The notes under the pieces: generated by a model
Told to the model about the DNA's origin: nothing
Database searches by the model: none
The model's input: the letters and a program-made list of their open reading frames with translations, nothing else
Translations under genes and position numbers: made by a program
Assembly (NCBI GenBank): GCA_964560135.1
Contig: CAZLKN010000044.1
Span: forward strand, 1 to 25,087
DNA length: 25,087 nt
Reading direction: 5' to 3'
Source: CAZLKN01 sp964560135
Lineage (GTDB): Bacteria > Actinomycetota > JAICYB01
Shown: positions 14,063 through 22,789 of the stretch, in pieces
Position numbering within the stretch: the first letter of the stretch is position 1
How the letters are laid out: each line of letters opens with the position of its first letter

Positions 14063-14443
14063 TCACTCCCAGGGCTTGCGCGGACGGGGGGTTTCGCGGG
14101 CCGGGCCCTCGATCCCCTCGATGATGCGGTTCAGTCCGCTGATGTCGAGGGCGCGTTCGACGGCGGCGCTCGCGGCCCCCACGACCAACCGAGCCCCGGC
14201 GGACTCGAGCCGGCGGTTGGAGCGGATCAGGACCCGCAGACCACTGGAATCGATGAACGACAAGTCCCCGAGATCCAGGAGAAGGACCGAGGCTTCCCGC
14301 TCGACGGACTGGAGCGCCTCATCGAAGTCGTCGGCGGTGTCGACATCCAACTCGCCGGTCAACGCGACGCGGACGAACCCGCCGTCGCGATCGACCGTCC
14401 ACCGGAAGGCCTCCGGCCGGAAACCGTCCTGGCCGTTGATCAT
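14063..14443 (-). CDS. STAS-domain anti-sigma factor antagonist (RsbV/SpoIIAA-like)
   Basis: 126 residues from ATG 14443, preceded by a strong GGAGGT 7 nt upstream. The STAS fold shows GGFVRVALTGELDVDTADDFDEAL, ASVLLLDLGDLSFIDSSGLRVLI and ARLVVGAASAAVERALDISGL. The Asp65-Ser66-Ser67-Gly68 motif is the usual site where an anti-sigma kinase phosphorylates the antagonist, so partner switching is intact on this side. No anti-sigma kinase or sigma factor is adjacent, so its partner is elsewhere. It could connect to the stressosome-like locus at the left end of the window, but no sequence link shows this. Confidence 0.93.
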   Translation of the reverse strand: MINGQDGFRPEAFRWTVDRDGGFVRVALTGELDVDTADDFDEALQSVEREASVLLLDLGDLSFIDSSGLRVLIRSNRRLESAGARLVVGAASAAVERALDISGLNRIIEGIEGPARETPRPRKPWE

Positions 14444-14551
14444 GCACCCCACCTCCTTCGGAACGCACGGTACCACCAGCCCCACACACCTTCTACCCCC
14501 GTGCCGCTTTTCTGTAAACACCGGTCACCCGTGATCGAGAGGAGGAGCCAG

Positions 14552-14965
14552 ATGCCCCGCGAGAGCGACAAGCACGGCCCACGCGTCGACGAGGAGATGG
14601 ACAAGGAGACCCAGTCGATGACCTCCGGAGGGCCCACCGACTCCCGGGCCGAGGAGAAACGCGAATCGGAGGGACCGACGGGGGCCGAGGACACCCCCGA
14701 CCACCGCCTGCGCGGCGACCGGGGGATGACCTCGGACGTCTCGCTGACGCCGGACGAGGTGGAGGCCCGGCAGGATCTCGCCCGCTTCCTCGAGGGCGCG
14801 GCCTTCCCCGGCACCCGCGAGGAGCTGGTCGACAGCGCCCGGAGCATGGACGCGACCGAGCCGGTCCTGCGGCAATTGTCCGAGTTGCCCGGGGGGCGGA
14901 CCTTCGAGAACCTCCAGGAGGTCTGGACCACCCTCGGGGGCCGCCCGGAACGCCGGACGTCCTGA
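14552..14965 (+). CDS. DUF2795-containing small hydrophilic protein
   Basis: 137 residues from ATG 14552 with GAGAGGAGGAG a few bases upstream. Residues 1-65 are charged and disordered (Glu, Asp, Lys, Arg, Gly). Residues 75-130 carry a DUF2795 unit: ARFLEGAAFPGTREELVDSA, EPVLRQLSELPGGRTFENLQEVW. DUF2795 is common in Actinobacteria, is often paired with stress genes, and has no proven function. It is divergent from the STAS gene and shares a 108-nt control region with it, which may mean joint stress control (inference). Confidence 0.85.
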   Translation: MPRESDKHGPRVDEEMDKETQSMTSGGPTDSRAEEKRESEGPTGAEDTPDHRLRGDRGMTSDVSLTPDEVEARQDLARFLEGAAFPGTREELVDSARSMDATEPVLRQLSELPGGRTFENLQEVWTTLGGRPERRTS

Positions 14966-14966
14966 C

Positions 14967-14999
14967 GGCCGAAGGCCATCCGGGCCTCGTCCGGGGCCC
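14967..14999. terminator. Possible bidirectional terminator between convergent genes
   Basis: GGCC-GAA-GGCC (14967-14977) and GGGCC (14982-14986) with GGCCC (14995-14999) are short GC stems in the only gap between the DUF2795 and aminopeptidase genes. No U tract; weak evidence. Confidence 0.3.
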
Positions 15000-16450
15000 T
15001 ACTTGCCGGCCAGGTCCTGGGCGAGGCGGATAAAGGCCGCCGTCCCGGCCCCCGTGGCGCCGGGGGCCCGGAACGGCTTCTTGTCGTCCCAGGCGACGCC
15101 GGCGATGTCGAGGTGCGCCCACGGCAGGTCGTCGGGAACGGATTCGGCGAGGAACCAGCCGGCGGTGATCGTCCCGGCGGCGCGGCCCCCGACGTTCTTG
15201 ATGTCCGCGACCTCCGAGCGGATCTGCTCCCGGTACTCCGGGTACAGGGGCAACGGCCACGCCTTCTCGCCGCCCTTCCGGGAGGCGCCCACGACCTTGT
15301 TCACCCAGGCGTCGGGGCGGCCCATGACGCCGATCGTGACCTTGCCGAGGGCGATCTCGACGGCGCCGGTGAGGGTGGCGGCATCCACGAGATGGGTCAC
15401 CCCCTGCTCGCCGAGCCAGGCCAGGGCGTCGTGGAGGATCAGCCGGCCCTCGGCGTCGGTGTTCAGGATCTCGGCGGTCTTGCCGGAGTACAGCTTCAGG
15501 ACGTCGCCGACGCGGGTGGCGGTGCCCGAGGGCATGTTCTCGGTGGCGGGGATCGCTGCCCGTACGGCGACGGGCACCTTCAGGGTCGCGATCGCCTGGA
15601 GCGCCCCGATGACGGCGGCGGCGCCGGCCATGTCGCCCTTCATCCAGGTCATGCCCTCGCTCGGCTTGAGCGACAGCCCGCCGGAGTCGAAGGTGACGCC
15701 CTTGCCGACGAGCCCGAGGACGGGCGCCTTCCGGGCCCGGGCCGGGTTCCAGGTCGCCGAGATCAGCACCGGCGGCTCGTTCGAGCCCTGGGCGACACCG
15801 CGCAGGCCGCCGAAGCGCTCGAGGCGCTTGCCCTCGAGCACCTCGACCTCGACGCCGAGCGGGGTGAGCGCCTCCACCGCCCGCTCCGCGAGCCTGCGGG
15901 GGGTCAGTTCGTTCGGAGGCTCGGTGACCAGCGTCCGAGCCAGGTTGACGCCGTCGCCGACGGCCTGGCCGGCGGCGATCGCCCGGCGCAGGTCCTTCCC
16001 CGACAGCACCGTGACCTGCTCGAGGCGGCCGGGGGTGCGCTCGGAGCGGTGGAGGTCGGGCTCGAAGTCGGCGAGGACGACGCCCTCGACGGCGGCTTGG
16101 GCGTGGGTGTCGGAGCGCAGCACCACGGCGATGGACGCGAACCGCCTCCGGACGGCCCGGGCGGCGGCTCCGTAGACGCGCCGCATCCGGTCGGCGTCCA
16201 CGTCCTCGCGCTTGCCGGCCCCCACCGCATACACGAGCCGGCAGCCCGTCCCCGTTCCGGGCAGCGGGTTGATCTCGTAGAGCTTCCCGCGCAGCTCACC
16301 GCGCTCGAGCGCCTCGCCGAGACGGCCGTCCATCGCGCGGTCGATCTCCTTGAGCGGCCCCCGCCCGGCCTCCTCACCGTCGTAGAGCGGCACGATCAGA
16401 ACGTCGGCCTCGGCCTTGCCCACCGCAACCTTCGAGTGCCTGATCTCCAT
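14999..16450 (-). CDS. pepA: Leucyl aminopeptidase (M17, cytosol aminopeptidase)
   Basis: 483 residues from ATG 16450 (GGAGG 6 nt upstream). It removes N-terminal residues from peptides using two divalent metals. The N-terminal domain (about 1-160) is the variable PepA-N module. The catalytic domain has the lysine in LGLVGKGVTFDSGGLSLKPS, KGDMAGAAAVIGAL, the signature NTDAEGRLILHDAL with metal ligands, and GRAAGTITAGWFL. It ends in WAHLDIAGVAW...GATGAGTAAFIRL, the family terminus, so it is full length. The longer upstream open frame is not used: the methionine here begins the first PepA-N strand. It is divergent from the membrane-protein gene with 48 nt between them. Confidence 0.95.
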   Translation of the reverse strand: MEIRHSKVAVGKAEADVLIVPLYDGEEAGRGPLKEIDRAMDGRLGEALERGELRGKLYEINPLPGTGTGCRLVYAVGAGKREDVDADRMRRVYGAAARAVRRRFASIAVVLRSDTHAQAAVEGVVLADFEPDLHRSERTPGRLEQVTVLSGKDLRRAIAAGQAVGDGVNLARTLVTEPPNELTPRRLAERAVEALTPLGVEVEVLEGKRLERFGGLRGVAQGSNEPPVLISATWNPARARKAPVLGLVGKGVTFDSGGLSLKPSEGMTWMKGDMAGAAAVIGALQAIATLKVPVAVRAAIPATENMPSGTATRVGDVLKLYSGKTAEILNTDAEGRLILHDALAWLGEQGVTHLVDAATLTGAVEIALGKVTIGVMGRPDAWVNKVVGASRKGGEKAWPLPLYPEYREQIRSEVADIKNVGGRAAGTITAGWFLAESVPDDLPWAHLDIAGVAWDDKKPFRAPGATGAGTAAFIRLAQDLAGK

Positions 16451-16483
16451 GTGACCCCTCCTTCGCGTGCGTCCAGCATCGCC

Positions 16484-16489
16484 TAGTAT
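16484..16489 (+). promoter_or_regulatory. -10 box before the membrane-protein gene
   Basis: TAGTAT fits TANNNT and ends 9 nt before ATG 16499, which has no Shine-Dalgarno, so the transcript should be leaderless or nearly so. An ATG at 16494 is out of frame. Confidence 0.45.
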
Positions 16490-16498
16490 CTCGATGCG

Positions 16499-17218
16499 AT
16501 GCCACCGCAGATCCCTCCGGCTACCGATGTGCTGGTCCTCGTGATCCTCGCCTGGGGCGTGGGGACCGCGGCCGGCGGCGCCCTGATCCGCCTCGGGGGC
16601 CAGGTGCAGGCCGGCCACTTCAAGGTCGTCTGGCTGGTGTCGGCGGTGATGCTCGGCCTCGGGGCCCTCGCCTACCCGCCGGCGTGGGCCGCAGCGGCGG
16701 CGTGCCTGCTGGCGTTCGGCTCGGTCTACGCGCGCCGCGACGCGGTCGTGGGCTTGGTGGCGGCGGCGGGGTCGGTGGCGGTGCTCGTCACCGCCTCCCT
16801 CGGGGCGGAGACCGGACGCGTGGCACTGGCCGGCTTCATGCTCGCCACCGCGGCGCTGGTGGGCTCCGTGACCAGCGCGATGCTGCTCGGGCACTGGCAT
16901 CTGAATCAGCCGCGGCTGGGCACCGGCCCCCTGCGCGCGCTCGTCTGGGGGACATGGGGCTCGCTCGGCGTGTTCGTTGTCGCCTCGGTGACGCTGCTGG
17001 TGGCCGGCATGCGGGCGGAGGCCGGCACCGTCGTCATGGGGGCCACCACCGCCGCGGCCTTCGGCGTGTTCTCCATGGTGCTGACCGCGATGGTCACCCA
17101 CCTGGTGAAGATCCGTTCGATCCAGTCGGCCACCGGGATCCTGTACCTGGAGATCCTGCTGGTCTTCGCGTCGGCGTTCACCGGCACCCTGGCCGCGCTC
17201 AGCCCCGCGCTCGTGTGA
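16499..17218 (+). CDS. Polytopic membrane protein of unknown function
   Basis: 239 residues, almost entirely hydrophobic, with about seven membrane helices (roughly 10-30, 42-60, 62-78, 82-102, 107-128, 150-172, 178-200 and possibly 212-235). Between helices lie short polar loops such as GHWHLNQPRLGTGP and HLVKIRSIQSATG; the His-x-His-x-x-Gln cluster near residue 135 could bind a metal or haem, but this is only a suggestion. I do not recognise a family. It is followed by the pyrophosphatase gene after 14 nt, yet that gene has its own -10 box inside the gap. Confidence 0.8.
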   Translation: MPPQIPPATDVLVLVILAWGVGTAAGGALIRLGGQVQAGHFKVVWLVSAVMLGLGALAYPPAWAAAAACLLAFGSVYARRDAVVGLVAAAGSVAVLVTASLGAETGRVALAGFMLATAALVGSVTSAMLLGHWHLNQPRLGTGPLRALVWGTWGSLGVFVVASVTLLVAGMRAEAGTVVMGATTAAAFGVFSMVLTAMVTHLVKIRSIQSATGILYLEILLVFASAFTGTLAALSPALV

Positions 17219-17219
17219 G

Positions 17220-17225
17220 TAGGCT
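17220..17225 (+). promoter_or_regulatory. -10 box of leaderless pyrophosphatase gene
   Basis: TAGGCT fits TANNNT and ends 7 nt before ATG 17233, the spacing expected for a start codon at +1. Its first base follows the stop codon of the previous gene. Confidence 0.55.
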
Positions 17226-17232
17226 TGGCCGC

Positions 17233-17751
17233 ATGGACGAGCCGGTGCAGGTGATCGTCGAGATCCCGAAGGGCAGCCGCAACAAGTACGAGTTGGACAA
17301 GGCCTCCGGACGGATCCGCCTCGACCGCGTCCTGTATTCCTCGGTCCACTACCCGGCCGACTACGGGTACATCGACGAGACGTTGTCGGCGGACGGGGAC
17401 GCACTCGACGCGCTCGTCCTGATCGACGAGCCCACCTTCCCGGGATGCCTGATCGACTGCCGTCCGGTGGGCCTGTTCCTGATGACCGACGAGAAGGGCC
17501 AGGACGAGAAGGTGCTGTGCGTGCCGGTGTCCGATCCGAACTGGAACCGGATCAACGACCTCGACGGCGTCCCGCCCCATCTGCTCAGGGAGATCGAGCA
17601 CTTCTTCCAGACCTACAAGCACCTGGAGGGCAAGCCGACCGCGACCTTCGGCTGGCGCGACCGTGCGCTGGCGCTGGAGATCATCGAGGCGGACCGTGAA
17701 GCCCACCGGACCGGGCGTCCGCCCGAACGGTCGCCGCTGCCGAGCAGCTAG
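17233..17751 (+). CDS. ppa: Inorganic pyrophosphatase (soluble, family I)
   Basis: 172 residues, normal length. It hydrolyses pyrophosphate to drive biosynthesis. Motifs: VIVEIPKGSRNKYELDK, LYSSVHYPADYGYIDET, the signature DGDALDALVLID (usually DGDPLD; Ala replaces Pro here, while the metal-binding aspartates stay), VLCVPVSDPNWNRI and IEHFFQTYKHLEGK. The start at 17233 is supported by the homologous N-terminus and the leaderless -10 box. The stop codon lies in a CTAG shared with the convergent DUF72 gene. Confidence 0.96.
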   Translation: MDEPVQVIVEIPKGSRNKYELDKASGRIRLDRVLYSSVHYPADYGYIDETLSADGDALDALVLIDEPTFPGCLIDCRPVGLFLMTDEKGQDEKVLCVPVSDPNWNRINDLDGVPPHLLREIEHFFQTYKHLEGKPTATFGWRDRALALEIIEADREAHRTGRPPERSPLPSS

Positions 17752-18620
17752 GGCGCCAGGTCGGTGTGCACCGGCACGAACCCGCGGGGGCCCGTGCTGG
17801 CCATCGGCTCCGCCGCGGTCAACGACTCGCGTACGGCCAGGGTGCCGTCGAGGCGTTCCTGCTGCCTGCGGGCATCCGCCAGACGGCTTTGGGTGTCCAC
17901 CAGCAACTCCGCGAGCGCGATGGCGTACAGGGCCGCTTCGGGGGACTGCTTGAAGAAGGCGTACACGTCGCGGCCGGCGGCCAGGGCCTCGGAGAGCATC
18001 TCACCCCAGGCGAACAGGTCGCCGGGGCGGTACCGGTCCTTGCGGAAGCGAACGTAGATCGCCGGGAACGACCAGCGGTGCCACCGGTCGCCGCCGGGCA
18101 GCAGATCCGCGGTGCCGGTGCCGTCGTGGTTGTCCACGATCACCGGTGTGGCACCCCGCTGCGCGAGCAGGTCGAAGGCCTCCGGCGACTCGAACCACGA
18201 CGGATGCCGGAATTCCCAGGCGGTTCCGACGCCCGGGAGGGCGTCCAGCACGCCGTCCAGCCGGCCGAGGTCGCGCTCGAAGGTGGGGGGTGTGGTGAAC
18301 AGCAGGCAGCCGAGCCGGGGGCCGAGGGGGCCGAGCCGTTCGGCGAAGCGCGCGGCGCGCATCGGCATGCCGAGACGGTCGACGTGGGTGAGCTCTCGGG
18401 GCACGCGCACCGAGAACCGGAAGCGACCCTCGGTGGCCTCGCTCCACGCGCCGACGGTGCCCTTAGACGGCGCGCGGTAGAAGACCGAGTCGAGTTCGAC
18501 CGCATCGAACCTCGTCGCGTACCCGGCCAGCAGATCGGTAGCCGCACCGCTTCCGGCGATGGTCCCGGACCGCGCTGAAGGTGATGCGAACCCCGACGTC
18601 CCGATGAATATTTCCCCCAC
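17748..18620 (-). CDS. DUF72-family protein
   Basis: 290 residues from GTG 18620. DUF72 proteins are TIM-barrel-like and of unclear function. Seen here: EIFIGTSGFASPS at the N-terminus (family: GTSGW/Y), YATRFDAVELDSVFYRAPS, FRFSVRVPRELTHVDRL, LGCLLFTTPPTFERDLGRLD, WEFRHPSWF, TPVIVDNHDG, AIYVRFRK and VYAFFKQSPEAALYAIALAELL. The usual Trp after GTSG is replaced by Phe, and the following segment is short. The stop shares CTAG with the pyrophosphatase gene. The Shine-Dalgarno is weak (GGTGA about 5 nt upstream). Confidence 0.9.
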   Translation of the reverse strand: MGEIFIGTSGFASPSARSGTIAGSGAATDLLAGYATRFDAVELDSVFYRAPSKGTVGAWSEATEGRFRFSVRVPRELTHVDRLGMPMRAARFAERLGPLGPRLGCLLFTTPPTFERDLGRLDGVLDALPGVGTAWEFRHPSWFESPEAFDLLAQRGATPVIVDNHDGTGTADLLPGGDRWHRWSFPAIYVRFRKDRYRPGDLFAWGEMLSEALAAGRDVYAFFKQSPEAALYAIALAELLVDTQSRLADARRQQERLDGTLAVRESLTAAEPMASTGPRGFVPVHTDLAP

Positions 18621-18803
18621 GATTCACCGATGCTGCGGCAGCGGAGCACCCGGGGTCAAGGCCACCCCTTCCGACGTGCGAAGTGCTTTCGTGAACTTGA
18701 GGGGTGCGCCGCAAAGCCTTGTGCCCCAAGGGATGTAGCGCATCGCACTCGCGGAGCGCGCACCACACGAACGCACGTGCTCCGGTTCAATCGCGGGACC
18801 GCG

Positions 18804-18824
18804 ACCGGTGGGAAACCTACCGGT
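18804..18824 (-). terminator. Terminator hairpin at the end of the NfeD-SPFH operon
   Basis: ACCGGTGGG (18804-18812) pairs with CCTACCGGT (18816-18824) around an AAA loop: 9 pairs with one G-U type wobble. It overlaps the SPFH stop codon. No U tract follows, as is common for actinobacterial terminators. Confidence 0.5.
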
Positions 18825-19602
18825 TGTCCCGGTGCCGCTCGAGTGCCTGGGTCGCCGTCTCCGCCAGTCGCATGATCTCCATGGGCAGCGGGAAGATCAG
18901 CGTGGAGTTCTTCTCGGCGGCCACCTCGGTCATCGTGGAGAGCACGCGGAGCTGCATCGCCGACGGATGCGCTTCGAAGATCTCCGCGGCCTGACCGAGC
19001 GTCTCGGCGGCCTCGAACTCTCCGAGCGCGTGGATCACCTTCGCGCGGCGCTCGCGCTCGGCCTCCGCCTGCCGGGCCATCGCCCGACGCATCATCTCAG
19101 GCAGCTCGACGTCCTTCACCTCCACGAGCGTGACCTTCACCCCCCACGGGTTGGTGACGTCGTCGATGATCGACTGGAGCTGCTGGTTGATCTCGTCGCG
19201 GTTGGTGAGGATCTCGTCGAGATCGACCTGACCGAGGATCGAGCGCAGCGTGGTCTGGGCGACCTGCGACGTCCCGAAGATGTAGTTCTGGATGTTGACG
19301 ACGGCCTTCACCGGGTCGACGACGTTGAAGTAGGTGACGGCGTTCACACGCAGGGTCACGTTGTCCTTGGTGATGACCTCCTGCGGAGGGATGTCCATCG
19401 TGACGGTCTGCAGGTTGACCTTCACCATCCGGTCCAGGATCGGGATGATGAAGAAGAACCCCGGGCCCTTGGCCCCCGTGACCCGTCCGAGCCGGAAGAT
19501 CACGCCCCGCTCGTACTCCTGCACGATCCTCACCGCCGACGCGACAAGGATCACGAGCACCACCACGGCCGCGATCAGACCCCACTGTGCCTCTGGACTC
19601 AT
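18817..19602 (-). CDS. SPFH/stomatin-like membrane protein
   Basis: 261 residues from ATG 19602. An N-terminal membrane segment (about 8-26) is followed by an SPFH/Band 7 domain: IVQEYERGVIFRLGRVTGAKGPGFFFIIP, DRMVKVNLQTVTMDIPPQEVIT, NVTLRVNAVTYFNVVDPVKA, TLRSILGQVDLDEIL, and the C-terminal helix PEMMRRAMARQAEAERERRAKVI. Such proteins form membrane microdomain scaffolds and, in prokaryotes, are regularly encoded with NfeD-type proteases. The start codon lies in ATGA with the NfeD stop, so the two are translationally coupled, which is the classic pairing for this family. Confidence 0.95.
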   Translation of the reverse strand: MSPEAQWGLIAAVVVLVILVASAVRIVQEYERGVIFRLGRVTGAKGPGFFFIIPILDRMVKVNLQTVTMDIPPQEVITKDNVTLRVNAVTYFNVVDPVKAVVNIQNYIFGTSQVAQTTLRSILGQVDLDEILTNRDEINQQLQSIIDDVTNPWGVKVTLVEVKDVELPEMMRRAMARQAEAERERRAKVIHALGEFEAAETLGQAAEIFEAHPSAMQLRVLSTMTEVAAEKNSTLIFPLPMEIMRLAETATQALERHRDNR

Positions 19603-20906
19603 CCGTGCGCCTCCTCCTGTACCTCGACGAGCAGCTCCAATCCTTCCATGGCGACCACCTTGACCGTCCGGCCCTCGGCGAGCGGACCGCCGTCGCTGCG
19701 CACCCGCCACCAGGTCCCGTCGATGGCGATCTGCCCCCGGGTGCCCTCCACGTGGCGCACCTCGGCCTGGCGTCCGACGACCATGCCCTCACCGGTGGCC
19801 GACGCTCGTGCCCGGGCCCGCCAGACGAGGCGTCCGGCGAGGATCGTGCCGCCGGCGACCACCACCGCCGTGGGCAGGATCACGATCAGGTCCACGCCGA
19901 AGTCGCCGCCTCCGCGGAACAGGAACACGCCCGACAGCACCAGCGAGACCGCTCCTCCGGCGGCGAACACCCCCACCCCCGGGACGAACAGCTCGGCCAC
20001 GAACAGGGCCAGCGCCAGCAGGAGCAGCAGCACACCGACGACGTTCACCGGGAGCACCGCCAGCCCGAAGAAGGCCAGCACCAGCAGGATCATACCGATG
20101 ATGCCGCCGAAGCCCATGCCCGGGTTCGCGAGCTCGTAGATGATCGCCAGCGTCCCGATCGACATGAACAGGAACGCCAGGTTCGGATCGGCGAGCCGGA
20201 TCTGGATGCCCCGCAGGAACCCGAGGTCGTGCTCGACGGGGGAGGCGTCGGCGGTCTGCAAGGTGACGGTGCGTTCGTCGTCCAGCTCGACCGTGCGCCC
20301 GTCGACCTCGGCGAGCAGCTCGGGGAGGCTCGCCGCCACCAGGTCGATCACCCCGATCTCCAGCGCGACGCTGGCGGGCTCGGATCGGCCCTCACGCACG
20401 GCGTCGACCGCGAACTCCTCGTCGCGGTCGCGCAGCTCGGCCAGGGCCCGGGCGTAGGCGGAGGCGTCCTGGAGCACCTTCTCCCCGATCTCACCGCCCT
20501 GAAGGTCGACGGGGGTGGCGGCGCCGATGTTGGTACCCGGCGCCATCGCCGCGACGTGGCCGGCCATCGTGATGAAGGCGCCGGCGGAAGCCGCGCGGGC
20601 CCCCGGCGGGGACACGTAGACGATCACCGGCACCTCGGAGGCGAGGAAGCTCTGGATGATCCTGCGCATCGAGGTGTCCAGGCCCCCGGGGGTGTCGAGG
20701 ATCACGACGAAGGCCTCGTGGCCGTCGCCGGCGGCGCGCTCGACCCCGTCCACGAGGTAGTCGGCGACGGGTGGGGTGATCGGGCCGTCCACGGTGGCGG
20801 TGAGCACCGTCGGGGCCTGGGCCAGCGCCGGCGCGAGCGGCAACGCCGCCAGCGCGGCCGCGGCGACGGCCGCCAGCACACCCCGGATCATCCTGCGGGT
20901 CCGCAC
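19599..20906 (-). CDS. NfeD-like membrane serine protease (ClpP-class, long form)
   Basis: 435 residues from GTG 20906 (an ATG at 20891 is an alternative). A signal peptide (about 7-30) is followed by a ClpP/SppA-like protease domain: AFVVILDTPGGLDTSMRRII, VIVYVSPPGARAASAGAFITM with nucleophile Ser107, and Lys143 in GEKVLQDASAYARALAE as the likely general base of a Ser-Lys dyad. Several membrane helices follow (about 225-345), and a C-terminal NfeD OB-fold domain (about 370-430: GRQAEVRHVEGTRGQIAIDG). Long NfeD proteins cleave the hydrophobic C-termini of stomatin partners (known from the archaeal 1510-N/1511-N pair); the SPFH gene here directly follows with a 4-nt overlap. Confidence 0.94.
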   Translation of the reverse strand: MRTRRMIRGVLAAVAAAALAALPLAPALAQAPTVLTATVDGPITPPVADYLVDGVERAAGDGHEAFVVILDTPGGLDTSMRRIIQSFLASEVPVIVYVSPPGARAASAGAFITMAGHVAAMAPGTNIGAATPVDLQGGEIGEKVLQDASAYARALAELRDRDEEFAVDAVREGRSEPASVALEIGVIDLVAASLPELLAEVDGRTVELDDERTVTLQTADASPVEHDLGFLRGIQIRLADPNLAFLFMSIGTLAIIYELANPGMGFGGIIGMILLVLAFFGLAVLPVNVVGVLLLLLALALFVAELFVPGVGVFAAGGAVSLVLSGVFLFRGGGDFGVDLIVILPTAVVVAGGTILAGRLVWRARARASATGEGMVVGRQAEVRHVEGTRGQIAIDGTWWRVRSDGGPLAEGRTVKVVAMEGLELLVEVQEEAHG

Positions 20907-20948
20907 CCCTCTATGGTCGCACGCGCGGCGGGCGCGATGGGGGCGCCG

Positions 20949-22781
20949 CTACGAGGCGACGCTGCGGCGGGGTGTGCGCACCTCGATGCCGGTGGTGATC
21001 TCGATGTCCGCGGCGCTGCCGCCGGGAGGAGCCAGCCAGACGTGGAACGAGCTGCCGCCGCCGGGCCGGTCCTCGACCCAGGCCCGGCCCCCGTGGAGCT
21101 CGGCGAACTTGGCCACGAGCGACAGCCCGAGCCCGGCCCCGCCGGAGCGGGCGCTGGCGGTGTCGCCGCGCAGGAAAGGCTCGAACACCTCCTGCTTGAG
21201 GTGGTCGTCGATCCCCAACCCCCCGTCGGACACCACGATCTGGAGGCCACCCGCCCGGGAGCACGCGCGCAGCCAGACGGGCGTGCCCGGCGGGGTGTGC
21301 CGGACGCTGTTGACCAGCAGGTTCTCGATGATCCGCTCTGTCTGCGCGGGGCAGACGTCCGCGGTCCCGACACGGACGTCCACCTCCAGGGGCCGGTCCT
21401 CCATGTCCACGTCCACCACGACACCCTGCACGAGCTCGGCCACGTCCACGAGCCGGCGCCGGGGCTCGAGTACACCGCGGGTCATCCGGTCGAGGTCGAG
21501 CAGGTCGCCGAGGAGCCGTTCGAGCCGCTGGGCGTTCACCACGATCCGGCTCGCCATCGTGCGGACCCCGCCGGCGTCCACCGCCAGGTCGTGGAGCTCG
21601 AGGGTCTGCGCGAAACCGAGCACCGCGGTCAGCGGTGTGCGCAGCTCGTGGGAGACCGCCTCCAGGAAGGCGTTCTTCATCTCGTCGAGCTGCCGGAGCC
21701 GCGTGGATGCCTCACGCTCCCGGTCCAGGGCCGCCACCACGGCTCCCTCCGCCTCCTTGTGCTCGGTGACGTCGCGGGAGAAGCCGAACATCCCCGTGAC
21801 CTCGTCGGTCGTGGGGTCGACCACCACCTCGCCGGTGCCGCTGATCCACCGGATCTCCCGGTCCGGACGGACGATCCGGACGTCGTAGCTCAGGGGCGTG
21901 CGGTCCCGCATCCGCTGTTCCACGTCATCCTTCATCTGCCTCAGGTCCTCGGGGTGCACGAGCGCGAAGAAGCTCTCGATGGACGGGCGGTGGCTCGCGG
22001 GGTCGGTGCCGAAGATCCGGTGGTGGGCCTCCGACCATTCGATCAGGCCTGTGGCCACGTCCCAGTGCCAGGCCCCCACCGGATGGGACGCCACGGCGGC
22101 GCGCTCGCTGGCCCGGCGCAGCCACCGCCGGCGCAGGCCAAGCGGCGGCGACACGGCCACGTAGAGCAGTCCGACCAGGCCGACGACCACGATCTGGAAC
22201 ATTAGCCGGGCCGGCGGGTGATGCAGCGCGGCGCCGGCCGCGGCGCCGGCGGTCAGCAGCACCGCGATCCCCGCGTAGCCGGCGGCCAGGGAGCGGAGCC
22301 GCGCGCGGGCGATCGGACTGCGCCCACCGCCCGCGTGCCACAGTTGCCCCGCCGAGGTGAGCACGCACAGGCTCCAGACTCCCACCAGCGCCAGGACCGC
22401 CATCCGCTCGGCCCCCACCGGCAGACGGGCGCCGTCGCCGGAGGCGCGCAAGACCAGAACCAGCCCCGTCGTGACGGCGAGCGCCGCGGCGGCCATGCGC
22501 CGGTACCACCTCCCCAGCGGGACGATCGTCCCGCGGAAGGTGAGCAGGGCGTAGCCCGAGATCCCGAAGGCGACGACCGCGAGATCGGGCACGAACCGTA
22601 GGTCGCCCGCCAGGTCGCTGTAGCGGCCGGCGAGGCTGACGAAGGCGATCATCGACATCGCGAGGGCGAGCCGTGCGCGCCCTTCTTCGCGGTCCTGTCG
22701 CCAGTCCCGGACGGCGATGGCGGCGATCACGACGAGCGACGCCGTGACCAGCCACGCGAGTGCTTCGGTTGTGGTGTCCAT
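20949..22781 (-). CDS. Membrane PAS sensor histidine kinase
   Basis: 610 residues from ATG 22781. About seven N-terminal membrane helices (7-25, 37-52, 64-82, 97-112, 127-148, 167-187, 193-212) form a membrane sensor. A PAS domain follows (about 230-340: AWHWDVATGLIEWSEAHHRIFG, FFALVHPEDL, SYDVRIVRPDREIRWI, GFSRDVTE). The HisKA domain has His378 in EAVSHELRTPLTAVLGF, and the GHKL ATPase has IIENLLVNSVRHTPPG, DGGLGIDD and GGAGLGLSLVAKFAELHGG. No response regulator is adjacent. The gap to the NfeD gene is 42 nt. The ATG lacks a clear Shine-Dalgarno and follows a possible -10 box by 9 nt. Confidence 0.95.
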   Translation of the reverse strand: MDTTTEALAWLVTASLVVIAAIAVRDWRQDREEGRARLALAMSMIAFVSLAGRYSDLAGDLRFVPDLAVVAFGISGYALLTFRGTIVPLGRWYRRMAAAALAVTTGLVLVLRASGDGARLPVGAERMAVLALVGVWSLCVLTSAGQLWHAGGGRSPIARARLRSLAAGYAGIAVLLTAGAAAGAALHHPPARLMFQIVVVGLVGLLYVAVSPPLGLRRRWLRRASERAAVASHPVGAWHWDVATGLIEWSEAHHRIFGTDPASHRPSIESFFALVHPEDLRQMKDDVEQRMRDRTPLSYDVRIVRPDREIRWISGTGEVVVDPTTDEVTGMFGFSRDVTEHKEAEGAVVAALDREREASTRLRQLDEMKNAFLEAVSHELRTPLTAVLGFAQTLELHDLAVDAGGVRTMASRIVVNAQRLERLLGDLLDLDRMTRGVLEPRRRLVDVAELVQGVVVDVDMEDRPLEVDVRVGTADVCPAQTERIIENLLVNSVRHTPPGTPVWLRACSRAGGLQIVVSDGGLGIDDHLKQEVFEPFLRGDTASARSGGAGLGLSLVAKFAELHGGRAWVEDRPGGGSSFHVWLAPPGGSAADIEITTGIEVRTPRRSVAS

Positions 22782-22789
22782 CCGGTGCT

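Noticed and set aside
16450..17404. Long upstream extension of the aminopeptidase frame
   Set aside because: It is antisense to the membrane-protein and pyrophosphatase genes and is Arg/Gly/His-rich; the PepA N-terminus and ribosome site lie at 16450.
18760..18800. GGTTCAATC near 18784, like a tRNA T-loop
   Set aside because: The flanking bases do not form the 5-bp T stem (a G follows where C is needed), and no acceptor or anticodon arm fits.
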